A stretch of 64,000 nucleotides of DNA, from assembly GCF_019320115.1 (NCBI RefSeq), contig NC_089598.1, forward strand, positions 81,860,059-81,924,058. The letters are read 5' to 3'. Origin of the DNA: Miscanthus floridulus (lineage: Eukaryota; Streptophyta; Magnoliopsida; Poales; Poaceae). The notes under the pieces were generated by a model. That model was not told the origin of the DNA and made no database searches. It saw nothing but the letters and a program-made list of their open reading frames with translations. The position numbers and the translations under genes were made by a program. Below, in pieces: positions 31,591 to 42,623 of this stretch. Within the stretch, counting starts at the first letter, position 1. Every line of letters starts with the position of its first letter.

Positions 31591-33781
31591 AAGTGTGCTT
31601 ATACACCGTCTGAAACCTGTGGAAGGAGCAGACGAGTTTTCGACAACATAGAACAGACGCCCACACATATAGCAAGCCTAATCACGCAAGACATCCTCCT
31701 CAATGAAACAGCGCATGGGCAATATCCTGCACATAACTAGCTTGTATATGCAGGTTTGGGCGTTTGCCATGGCTGCAATCTACTGCAGCAAGGCAAGTTG
31801 CTAACTTCTTTCCCCTATTTACCTTTTCCCTTTTAGCATCCTGATGAATTTCTGGCAAGAGTGTAAATTTGTACTGTTTTCTCCATATCTACTTAAATGC
31901 AAAAGCAGAGCACCTGCTATTCCATGCTAAAAAAAATGTGAGCTCAACACTTCAAGCATACAGCCTGTAAACTATGAGCTAGGACTAATAATTATCGCAT
32001 TTACAACTTAAAACTGGCACTGCAACTGCAAGGACACGACACATAGGAAAGAAGTAAATAAAAACAAATCATTAATTCATCAATTTTTCAAAAATTGAGA
32101 TGGCCTTGGTATCCAGCAATTTACAGAACGAATTGAGTATGTCAGTGATGAACAATCAGATCCTAGTATGACAGATTCTTGAAGGAAGATATCAGCTTAT
32201 GGTGCCATTGTAAAACATCAAGATAAACACCAGCAGCTTAGGCATCCCCATCTTAAAGACAACGGCCACCAAATCTGGCGAACACCGGTAACCATGATGC
32301 CTAGATCTCTTCAGCTGGCTGGGCTGTTCAGCCCAGCCGTTCGGCAGCCCAGGACCAGCCGAACGGCTGATCTAAAAGCCGACCGGCCGGCCTCGCACTC
32401 CCTCCGTCGTTCCGTTCCCCCGATAGCCGCTAGGGTTTCTGCTCGCTCGCCCCTCAGCGTCTCTCCTCCGCGCGGGCCGCGGCTTCCATGAGCACCGCTT
32501 CGCCGTGCCCTCCCCGGCCGCCGTAAGCGGATCCCTCCCCGCTCGCCTCGCAACGACGTGAGGGTGCCCCGTCGCCGTCGACAGCCTTCCACGGCGACCG
32601 TTAGCTCCGCATCCCTCCTAGAACCCGCCTCCATCGACGCCCGTCCGCCAACGACAGGTAACCCTGGATACGAGGCCGGCATCGTCCCTCCCCCTCCTGA
32701 TCTGACCCCCACTTGGTCGTTTTACAGGTGTATCCCGACCGGCGCCCACGGTTCCGCATCTCCGCTCATCGGAATCGACTGCCGCTTTGCCAAATCCAGG
32801 GACCCTAGGTTCGTTCTCGTGCACCTAAGTCCCAACTCTCGCTAGTCACTGCCGTCGTACCGCGCCCCACCACGCCACTTTCCCTAAGCCCCTTCTGGCC
32901 TTCCCCTTCGTCGCCGCCTCCCGGGAGTCGAAACCCTAGCCAGACAGCTCATGGCAGGGGCGGCTCCAGTTAGTCTAGATTCCGTTGTTGAATGTGCTTG
33001 CAAATAGTAATGGTATTGGGTATTTGGGTTCATAGGGTCTTCCCATGTTTGCATGACACGGCTCTCATATTTCTGCAAGTTATGTGATACGACTAAGCAT
33101 TAACGAACCCAATAAATTTTGGCTGAGTGACTGACCACTTGTTTGTCAATAATACTCACATTCTAGTTATCCAATCATGCAAGAGCTGCATCACCGAGTC
33201 CTAAGGAACCTGGACCTTCTTGTCTTGTGACATTTCCACATTTTGAAAAACGAACACTCGCTTCAATGTCTAGATGCTACACAAATGGTAATTTTACCCT
33301 CACTAAAATTGTCAAAAGTATACTCAGGTAGATTGATTTTTTTTTGTATGCTGGTTCAAGCTCTACTGTAATCCCACGCTCATGGCATACTTATAGAATG
33401 ATGCTGATGCAAACTGTAGCTTTGGGTTTACCTGTTGCTTGATGCTGCCACTTTCATTGTGCACATATAATTTCATTTACTAGGTGGTTTTTTTCTTTCT
33501 ATCAATGCACCCCTCAAATTCAAAGTACTGCCCGTTGTGCAGCCATTTTGTGGATGTGCTAACAAGTGCTGCTCAGCGCTGCCCATACTGGCAGCGTCCT
33601 CCACTTCATCGTGCTCTTCACCTGAAGCCAGGCACTACAACCTCCGTTCAAAACGCGCCAAGCATTTTGCCAAGGCACGTCCCCATTTCTTACGCCCTAA
33701 CTTTCCTGTTTGTAACTCTTAGAGCTGCTTTTTTCATCTATACCGTGTACATCATACCATACATTGTAAACATGGCAACAG
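31591..33781 (+). other. Non-coding stretch, possibly the 5' leader of the Myb/SANT-like pseudogene
   Basis: 31591-32300 shows nothing recognisable. A GC-rich leader-like part follows (32390-32660), with splice-like ends at 'gacag|gtaacc' (32657) and 'ttttacag|gtg' (32728). Hairpins occur at 32317-32338 and 32335-32368. A CAG precedes the pseudogene ATG at 33782, so a spliced leader is possible. There is no direct proof that these parts belong together. Confidence 0.3.
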
Positions 33782-34100
33782 ATGTCCACGGATCATGCTA
33801 ACTTGGATGACGCCACCTTGAGGACCTTTCTGGAACTAGTGATAGAACAGAAAAACCTATTGCACTGAAACCAGCGAGGCCTCACAAACATCGGGTGGGC
33901 AAATGTCTATCCAGCATTCTCAAAGGCAACGGGGTTGCCGTATGACAAGAAATAGCTGCAGAACAAGCTAAACGAGATGAAGCGAGCATATTTTACTTGG
34001 CACAACCTTCAAACCCACACTGGCCTAAGCCGTGACCCGCATACAGGAGGCGTCACAGTTGACCCCTCGTTCTTTGAGGGTGGCGACAGGGGTACTAACT
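33782..34100 (+). pseudogene. Myb/SANT-like DNA-binding domain pseudogene, cut by element A
   Basis: The frame from ATG 33782 shows a Myb/SANT-like domain of the type found in L10-interacting MYB proteins and in the second ORF of Harbinger transposons: ATLRTFLELVIEQK, GLTNIGWANVYPAFSKATG, LQNKLNEMKRAYFTW, DPSFFEGGD. Two in-frame stops disable it, TGA at 33866 where the family has Trp and TAG at 33953 where it has Gln. At 34101 it is broken off by the LTR of element A. The intact protein would bind DNA in the nucleus. Whether it was a host gene or a transposon accessory gene is unclear. Confidence 0.75.
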
Positions 34101-34937
34101 TGTAGGACCTCTGGTTGGCCTAGAGGGGGTGAATAGGCCTATTAAAACAAACACTCAAACTTTTATCAAATTCACCCTGCTGCACTGCCGCTCTGGAGGG
34201 TGGACTGCAGGACTACGGCACTGCCGGACCTGAACAGCGGCACTGCCGCACCTGCAGACAACTTTGAGTCACAGTTCAAAGTACGTGAACGAAAACTTAG
34301 ATTGGAGAAATTTCCTAGCTTACTGCAGGTATGACAATCACAGATCAAGAGCTAGAAGTGGTAGAAACACCACACACAAGTAGATCGACTAAAAACCCTA
34401 GAAATTACCTCAACCACAATATGTCATGCAATTAATATAAATCAAGCACAAGTGACACAAAGATTTATCCTGTGGTTCGGCTCGCCACCAAGGCTTATCT
34501 ACCTCCACGTTGTTGAGGTTAGCCACTAAGGCTTAGAGCTTTACAGCCCTTCCTCGTTCTCAAGTTAAGAGACTTAACTCTTAAGATAAGGGGTGAGTTT
34601 ACTAGCTTCAAAAGATGGTTACAAACCTCCCGGGGCTGCCACACAAGTTGGCAAGCTCCACGGACAACGCTCTAGCCGGCTAGGAGTCAAGCTCCAAGAG
34701 TAACAAACACAACCACCGGCCAAAACGTGAACCAAGTGCTCTTTAGAGTTGGAAAATCAATGGAGCTGCTCTCTAATCGAGTTTGGGACCCTTTTCCTCA
34801 AGGATTGATGGGGAAATCAATGAATTTGCTTGAGGGCTTGAGGTCAACAATGGAGGGAGAGAGAGAGCTCCTGCTCTGCTTTGGATGTGCTCAAGTGAGG
34901 AAGAAGAGGTAGGTCTTCTTGGGAAGGAAGGAAAAAA

Positions 34938-35018
34938 GTATATATATACCCCCAGCCCCAACGGTCACTTAAATCACAGATAGCCATTGGGGAGGAAAGG
35001 GAAAGGTATATATATACC
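34938..35018 (-). promoter_or_regulatory. Duplicated TATA region in the LTR of element A
   Basis: GTATATATATACC occurs at 34938-34950 and at 35006-35018, 68 bp apart. Each copy is flanked by A/G-rich sequence and 'agccc.aacggtc', so the promoter core was tandemly duplicated. The motif is palindromic; strand is assigned from the element. Confidence 0.55.
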
Positions 35019-35046
35019 CTAGCCCACAACGGTCCGCACCCAAGGG

Positions 35047-35275
35047 GTCAGGCGAGATGGATCCCACGACCTTTGGGTCGGGCAAGACAGATCCTATGAC
35101 CTTGGGGTCGGGCGAGACGGATCCCATGACCTTGGGGGTCAGGCGAGACGGAGCCCGCACCAAGGGGTCGGGCGAGACGGAGCCCACGACCTTGGGGTCA
35201 GGCGAGACGGATTCCGCGACCTTGGGGTCGGGTGAGACACATCCCGCACCCAAGGGGTCGGACGAGACCGTTTAA
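35047..35275. repeat. 30-bp CpG-rich minisatellite in the LTR of element A (8 units)
   Basis: Units start at 35047, 35077, 35107, 35138, 35167, 35197, 35227 and 35257. The consensus opens GTCGGGCGAGACGGA and continues 'tcccacgaccttggg'. It shares its core with the gypsy minisatellite at 23451-23625. Confidence 0.92.
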
Positions 35276-36417
35276 CATGTCTTGAGCCATCCGGGGAAGT
35301 CTGCGTGGGCGCTAACTTCCTTGTGCCATAACTCAAGTGCGTCAGTGCCTCTCTTCAAGCATGATAGTACCGCACCATGCAAGATAGCAAGAGTAATAGT
35401 GAAGTGGGGACTGTCTTGGCTATGAATCTAAGGATGCTTGTGGTTGTTTGAGCACTTGGTAGAAAATATTATCTTAAGCATTGTGTCCCCCTTTACAGTA
35501 TGACTTTTCCTATACTCAAATTCAAGATATAAAAGAATCTTAAACCTCTTTTGAGTTTGAAGCCATCTATATTTGTAATTAGGGGCTCCTCCATTGAAAG
35601 GTCCTTGTGTGGTTTTGGTAATTGAGTGACAACATAGGTGGACTAATTGTGTTTATGTGAGATACACAGGTGATTAGTCCACAGGTACATGTGTGTGAGC
35701 AACATATGCCATGAAGGTGAAAATGGCTTGGAGATGTTGCAAAGCTCACACATGTGATGATGAAGGAGCTCATTGAACATGAGACATGACATTGAGTCAT
35801 GTGATCAAGGTGGAGAAGATCAAGACAAGACTTGGCTTGATAGACCGGTTGCAAGCGTGAAGGGCAAGTTGGAGGCTTTGGAGCGATGGACCGCATGGCG
35901 GTGAAGCTTAAGCAAGACTTGGCACCGATGGACGAAGGCAATGGTGAAAAGCAAGTGAAGTCAAGATCGATGAACCATTATGATCACGTGATGATATGAA
36001 GTGGATCATATCATTGTTGATCGTGTTGGTGCATGTGTTGCATTGACATAGGAGGAGATGGAATGGAATGTGCAAGGCAAAGGTATAATCTAGGGCATTT
36101 CATTTCACCGGTCATAGGTGTATAGAGAAGTTGATGACTGGGTTTAGGATAGATGGCCGTACTATCAAGAGGGGCAAACTTGTTTGCATATCGGTCATCT
36201 AGTGCCACTCGAGTGATCTAACTTTGCATCGTCGCTAGGATTGAGTGGCGTGGCAAGTTGAGTGGCTAATCCTTTGGAAAATGATTGTGAAAATGCTAAC
36301 ACACATACACATGGTGGTGTACACTTGCTGGTGTTGGCACATTTATAAAGGAGATGAAGTTGGAGTTGATGTGGATCAACTCGGCGATGAAACGGAGGTG
36401 AGAAGGGTTTGATACTT

Positions 36418-38236
36418 TGTAAGGTCCTAATGGCTAGAGGGGGGTGAATAGCCTAATAAAATTTCTACAACAACACTTAATCGAAATGGTTAGACAATTA
36501 TGAGGCGAAGCAAGTGTTGCGCTAGCCTACTCAAAATATAAGCCACCTACCACAATTCTAGTTTAGATAGTGTCGATTCCCACAAGAGCTATGACACTAC
36601 CCTATGTTAGTGTGCTCTCAAAGGCTAACTAAAGAGCCACACCAACCAAGCAAGCAAGCTCTCACAACTAGCTACACTAAAGAGCTTGTCAACTAGTTTG
36701 CGGTAAAGTAAAGAGAGTGATCAAGATAGTTATACCGCCGTGTTGAGGAGTGAACCAATCAATCACAAGGATGAATGACAATGAAGATCAATCACCTCAG
36801 AATCAAAGGATGAACACAATGATTTTTACCGAGGTTCACTTGCTTGCCGGCAAGCTAGTCCTCGTTGTGGCGATTCACTCACTTAGAGGTTCACGCGCTA
36901 ATTGGCATCACACGCCAAACCCTTAATAGGGTGCCGCACAACCAACACAAGATGAGGATCACACAAGCCACGAGCAATCCACTAGAGTACCTGTTGGCTC
37001 TCCGCCGGGAAAGGTCAAGAACCCCTCACAATCACTACGATCGGAGCCAGAGACAATCACCACCCTCCGCTCAATGATCCTCGCTGCTCCAAGCAGCCTA
37101 GGTGGCAGCAACCACCAAGAGTAACAAGTGAAATCCGCAGCGAAACACGAACACCAAGTGCCTCTAGATGCAATCACTCAAGCAATGCACTTGGATCACT
37201 CCCAATCTCACTATAATGATGAATCAATGATGGAGATGAGTGGGTGGGCTTTGGCTAGGCTCACAAGGTTGCTATGTCAATGAAAATGGCCAAAGATATG
37301 AGCCATAGCTAGCCATGGGGCTTAAATAGAAGCCCCCACGGAATAGAGCCGTTATACCCCTTCACTGGGCATAACACGGGCCGACCGAACGCACCGGTCC
37401 AACTGACCGAACGCTGCTCCTCAGCGTCTGGTCGCCCTATGGACGCCACGCGTCACCAGCTTCAAACGTTGTTCATCAGATGTCAACGGCTACGAAGCTG
37501 ACCGGACGCACCAGCAAAACTGACCGGACGCTGAAGCCCCAGCGTCCGGTCGAGTACAGTAAGCTCCCCGAGGCATATTTCTTCTACCGGACGCGTCCGG
37601 TCCACCTTGACTGGACACAGACCAGCGTCCGGTGCAATACCCTAGGTACTATGCCGACCGACCAGTTCGACCGGACGCAAGCAGCCAGCGTCCGGTGCTT
37701 CCAGACCCAGCGTCCGGTCAGTTGATCGACGCCAGCGTCTTCGCGACCAACTCGTTTTCACTTCTAACTTCTCCACCCTTGCTCAAACGTGCCAACCACC
37801 AAGTGTATCACCTTGTGCACATGTGTTAGCATATTTTCATAAATGTTTTCAAGGGTGTTAGCACTCCACTAGATCCTAAATGCATATGCAATGAGTTAGA
37901 GCATCTAGTGGCACTTTGATAACCGCATTCCGATACGAGTTTCACCCCTCTTAATAGTATGGCTATCAAACCTAAATGTGATCACACTCTCTAAGTGTCT
38001 TGATCACCAAAAACAAAATAGCTCCTATGGTTTATCCCTTTGCCTTGAGCTTTTTGTTTTTCTCTTTCTTCATTTCAAGTTTAAGCCCTTGATCATCGCC
38101 ATGCCATCACCATTGTCATGTTATGATCTTCATTAGCTTCTCCACTTGAAGTGTGCTACCTATCTCATGATCACTTGATAAACTAGGTTAGCACTTAGGG
38201 TTTCATCAATTTACCAAAACCAAACTAGAGCTTTCA
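36418..38236 (-). repeat. 3' LTR of element B1
   Basis: It runs from TGTAAGGTCC to AGAGCTTTCA on the plus strand. A CpG-rich array of GACCGGACGC and its complement GCGTCCGGTC fills 37380-37726. TTAAATA at 37322-37328 (TATTTAA on the coding strand) is the likely TATA-like site, just downstream of the array in the element's direction. Confidence 0.93.
37380..37726. repeat. Inverted-motif array ACCGGACGC / GCGTCCGGT in the B1 3' LTR
   Basis: At least ten copies in both orientations, several adjacent so that they form palindromes such as ACCGGACGCGTCCGGT near 37589. Equivalent arrays lie at 45726-46050 (B1 right LTR), 46650-47102 (solo C) and 58430-58775 (B2), each just upstream of the TATA-like site. 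Confidence 0.85.
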
Positions 38237-39387
38237 ATCTCCCCCTTTTTGGTAATTGATGATAACCCTTATACAAAGATATGAATTGAAATTCAATTGA
38301 ATCCATGTTGCTTGCCCAAGCATATTTACCATGTGTAAAAGGATATGGACAAGTTTCATGAACCCCAAATGGTAGCAATTGCTCCCCCTACATATGTGCT
38401 AAGAGTCTGGATTGAAGCTTGCACATATGCTTAGATAGGAAATATAGGAGTCAATGTCTACCAAATGATGCTAAGGTATAAAAGATGGACCTTTGAAGCG
38501 TGATACCAATTGGAGTGCAATAATATATCATCCTTAGCACCATGGTTAGTTCTATATCACTTGGAAACATACTTTGAAAAGATATCACTTGTAAAGACTT
38601 ACTTGGAAATGAAAGTTATCTTTTGATTTCATTTCACCATTCAATCTTACAACTAACATTCATCACACAAGCATGGATGTTTAACTTTAATACTTATGCC
38701 ATGCAAGCAAACATATGAAATGCACATTCAAATGCACCATACAAGTTCATGAGCTTGCTCCCCCTACTTGTGTGCTCAAAATTTTAGTTGATCCCTTTCC
38801 TTTGGTATATCTCTCCCCCTATGTCATATATCAAGATATCTTTCTTTATGTTTGTTTCTCTCCCCCTTATCTTTGTTTCTCTCCCCCTTTGTCATCAATG
38901 ACCACAAAGGTTCTAAATGTAGATAGTATTACTTGTAGGGTCGAGATTATCAATGTCAATCAATGGGGTGAGGATCATTTTCCCAAATTTGGTCCAATCT
39001 AGATTATTTGCTAAAGATATTTAACTCGGTTTGATCCAAGGACAAGCTTCTTCACACCTCCAAATAAGGGTTATCTTGTACCATGTTGAGTTAAACACTT
39101 ATAGTTCATTTTCTAGATTAAACACTAGGTTTACAAGCTCACAAACATGTCATATGCCATCACTAGATCAAGTCAAGCATAGAAGCAATAGTGATATCAT
39201 ATAGACATTAAAATAATTTGATTTTCATGAATGAGCCTAATAAGATAGAACCACTTGAGAGGTCCTAATAAGATTGAAAATATGACTAGATGCACTAAAC
39301 ATGTCCTTAGCAAGGATGTATGTCATGCCAATCAACTTTTACCTTGGATTGCTCGAAGGAGAGGCATGTCATATGAGTGGGGGTGCA
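38237..39387 (-). other. B1 3' untranslated region with multiple polypurine tracts
   Basis: The PPT next to the LTR is the complement of TCTCCCCCTTTTT at 38239. Further pyrimidine runs containing CTCCCCCT lie at about 38382, 38757, 38811, 38859 and 38880. Repeated PPT-like runs upstream of the 3' LTR are a reported Sirevirus trait. There is no coding frame. Confidence 0.7.
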
Positions 39388-41442
39388 TCAACACATATTT
39401 GAGAAATCCAATATGTTCAACTCATTCCTTAGCTTGCAAAACCTTTTCTCATCCAATGGCTTGGTGAATATATCGGCAAGTTGATCTTCGGTGCCTACAC
39501 TCTCAATGCAAATGTCCCCTTTTTGTTGGTGATATCTTATGAAATGGTGGCGGACATCAATGTGCTTTGTTCTTGCATGTTGAACCGGATTGTTTGTCAA
39601 CTTGATCGCACTCTCATTGTCACATAGCAATGGCACTTTCTTGAACTTGATTCCAAAGTCACTCAAAGTGGCCTTCATCCAAAGTACTTGTGCGCAACAA
39701 CTACCGGTGGATATGTATTCGGCTTCGACGGTTGATAATGCAACACTATTTTGCTTCTTTGATGACCATGAAACAAGTGATCTTCCCAACAATTGACATG
39801 TGCCCGAGGTGCTCTTCCTTTCTACCATGCATCCTGCATAATTCGAGTTCGAGTAACCAACTAGCTCAAACTTTGCTCCTTTGGGATACCACAAACCAAC
39901 ATTTGGTGTATGCTTCAAGTACCTCAATATTCTCTTTGTAGCCTTCAAATGACTTTCTCTTGGTGAGGCTTGAAATCTTGCACACATGCATACACTAAAC
40001 ATGACATCCGGCCTTGATGCGGTCACATAGAGTAGGCTTCCAATCATAGACCGATACAACTTTTGATCTACCATATTTCCACTTGCATCACTATCCAAGT
40101 TGCCATTGGTTCCCATTGGTGTGCTAATGACTTTGCTATCAATCATGCCAAACTTCTTGATCATATCCTTGATGTACTTGCCTTGACTCACAAATGTACC
40201 ATTCTTCAATTGCTTGATTTGAAGACCAAGGAAGTAACTCAACTCTCCGATCATGGACATTTCAAACTCATTAGCCATCATCTTTCCAAACTCGTCACAA
40301 AATTCTTGATTGGTTGATCCAAATATGATATCATCAACATAGATTTGCAATACAAATAGATATTTTCCAATCTTCTTGATGAAAAGAGTGGTGTCAACCT
40401 TGCCCATTGTGAACCCTTTAGAGAGGAGGAAGTCCCTCAATCTTTCATACCATGCTCTAGGTGCTTGCTTCAAGCCGTACAATGCCTTCTTCAACTTGTA
40501 CACATGGTTGGGCTTCTTGTCATCTTCAAAACTGGGAGGTTGCTCAACATATACTTCTTCATTGATATAACCATTGAGAAATGCACTCTTAACATCCATT
40601 TGATAGAGCTTGATGTTGTGGGCACAAGCATAGGCTAGCAAGATTCTAAATGCTTCCAATCTAGCAACCGGGGCATATGTTTCTCCAAAGTCAAGACCTT
40701 CAACTTGTGTATATCCTTGTGCTACCAATCTTGCTTTGTTCCTTACTACTATCCCATCTTGATCTTGCTTGTTTCTAAAGACCCATTTGGTTCCAATGAC
40801 ATTGTGTCTCTTTGGTCTTTCCACCAACTCCCATACTTGATTTCTTGTGAAGTTGTTCAATTCTTCATGCATAGCATTCACTCAATCAACATCCTTCAAA
40901 GCTTCATCTGTCTTCTTTGGTTCAATGGATGACACAAATGAGAAGTGTTCACAAAATGATGCTAATCTTGATCTTGTTTGTACACCTCTTGAAATATCAC
41001 CAATGATTGTATCCAAAGGATGATCTCTTGCAATACTTGTTGGTTGGAGCAATGGAACTTGATTGCTTGCACTTGCTAGATCATTGGGTTGAGATGATGT
41101 ACTAGCCACTTGATCTTGATCAATATCATGAGAGTCACTTGCACTAGCTTGATTTGTATCATCTTGCTCATTTGAGTTAGAGAGTACTTGCACTTGATTA
41201 TCTTCATCGTCATTTACTTGCCTAGGCCTTAATTCACCAATATCCATGTTTTTCATGGCATTTGAGAGTTGAATGCCTCTAACATCTTCCAAGTTTTCAT
41301 TCTCTACTTTGTGAACCCTTGGTTTCATCAAATTCAACATCATGAACTTCCTCAAGATTACCACTATCCAAATTCCATACTCTATATGCTTTGCTTGTAG
41401 TGGAATAGCCAAGTAGGAATCCTTCATTACATTTCTTGTCAA
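39388..41442 (-). pseudogene. B1 pol, 3' part: linker, reverse transcriptase and RNase H
   Basis: The 497-residue frame from 40881 carries a full copia [54 protein letters not shown] and the catalytic [11 protein letters not shown]. RNase H follows: [40 protein letters not shown]. The first catalytic Asp of RNase H is lost: GYSNSNYAG stands where copia elements have GYSDSDYAG (element A keeps it). A TGA at 40882, where the family has Trp, separates the RT from the acidic Ser/Asn/Asp-rich linker (40885-41310). Confidence 0.9.
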
Positions 41443-42610
41443 ACTTGCCCAATCTTGTGCCTTTCTTTAAGATATAGCATTTGCAACCAAAGACCCAAAA
41501 ATATGCAATGTTGGGCTTTCTACCATTCAAGAGCTCATATGGTGTCTTCTCTTTCAATCGGTGACAATAGAGGTGGTTGCTACAATAGCAAGCCGTGTTG
41601 ATAGCTTCGGCCCAAAAGGATTGACTCACATTGTACTCACTAAGCATAGACCTTGCCATATCAATAAGTGTTCTATTCTTCCTCTTAACAAGGCCATTTG
41701 ATTGGGGTGTGTACTTGGCCGAGAATTGATACCTAATTCCAAATTCATCACATAACTCATCAATTCTAGTATTCTTGAACTCACTACCATTGTCACTTCT
41801 AACTCTCTTGATGGTTGTTTCAAACTCATTGTGAATGCCCTTGACAAATGATTTGAATGTTGCAAATACATCACTTTTGTCCACTAGAAAGAATACCCAT
41901 GTGTATCTAGTGTAGTCATCCACTATCACAAATCCATATTTGTTTCCACCGATACTAGTATATTGTGTTGGCCCAAACAAATCTATGTGCAATAACTCAA
42001 ATGCTTTACTAGTGCTCATCATGCTTTTCTTAGGATGGGTGTTTCCAACTTGTTTGCCGGCTTGACAAGAGCTACAAAGCTTATCTTTTTCAAACACAAC
42101 ATCTTTCAAGCCTTTAACTAAGTCATGCTTAATCAATCTATTCAATTGTTTCATTCCAACATGACCAAGCCTTCTATGCCATAACCAACCCATGCTAGAC
42201 TTAGTGAACAAGCATGTGGACAAACTAGCTTCACTAGTATTGAAATCAACCAAGTATAGATTCTCATATCTAAAACCTTTGAAGATCAAATTTGAGCCAT
42301 CTACACTTATGATTTCTACATCATCTACTCCAAATATGCATTTGAATCCAAGATCACACAATTGAGCCACGGATAGCAAATTGAAGTTCAAGCTCTCAAC
42401 TAGCAATACATTGGATATGCTCAAGTCATTGGATATTGCAATCTTACCAAGCCCTTTGATCTTGCCTTTGCCATTGTCGCCAAATGTGATACTATCATAA
42501 CCATCATTGCCATTGGTGTTGATTGAGTTGAACATTCTTGCATCACCGGTCATGTGTTGAGTGCACCCACTATCAAGAACCCAATGCCTTTCTCCGGCTT
42601 TGTAATTGAC
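41297..42610 (-). pseudogene. B1 pol, 5' part: protease and integrase
   Basis: Starting after the TAG at 42611, the frame shows the protease site LDSGCTQHMTGD, then GAG-pre-integrase (LWHRRLGHVGMKQL.. LCSSCQAGKQ, an HHCC zinc site). The integrase core follows with HIDLFGPT and RSDNGSEF. The third catalytic position reads NGLVKRKNRTL: Lys where copia integrases have Glu, a single G-to-A change that should abolish catalysis. An extra T near 41308-41310 (plus strand) shifts the frame after ETKGSQ. Confidence 0.9.
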
Positions 42611-42623
42611 CTACAAAAGAAGA

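Noticed and set aside
32400..32840. A host gene starting in the GC-rich stretch with splice-like sites
   Set aside because: No protein domain is recognisable and the frames are short; it is kept only as a possible leader of the Myb/SANT pseudogene.
37380..37726. Possible CRISPR-like array from regularly repeated motifs in the LTR
   Set aside because: The spacing is irregular, motifs occur in both orientations, there are no unique spacers, and the host is a plant.
36865..37829. Short plus-strand frames within the Sirevirus LTRs (also 45212-46158 and 58980-59314)
   Set aside because: They recur because the LTRs are copies; they contain stops in other copies and no known domain.
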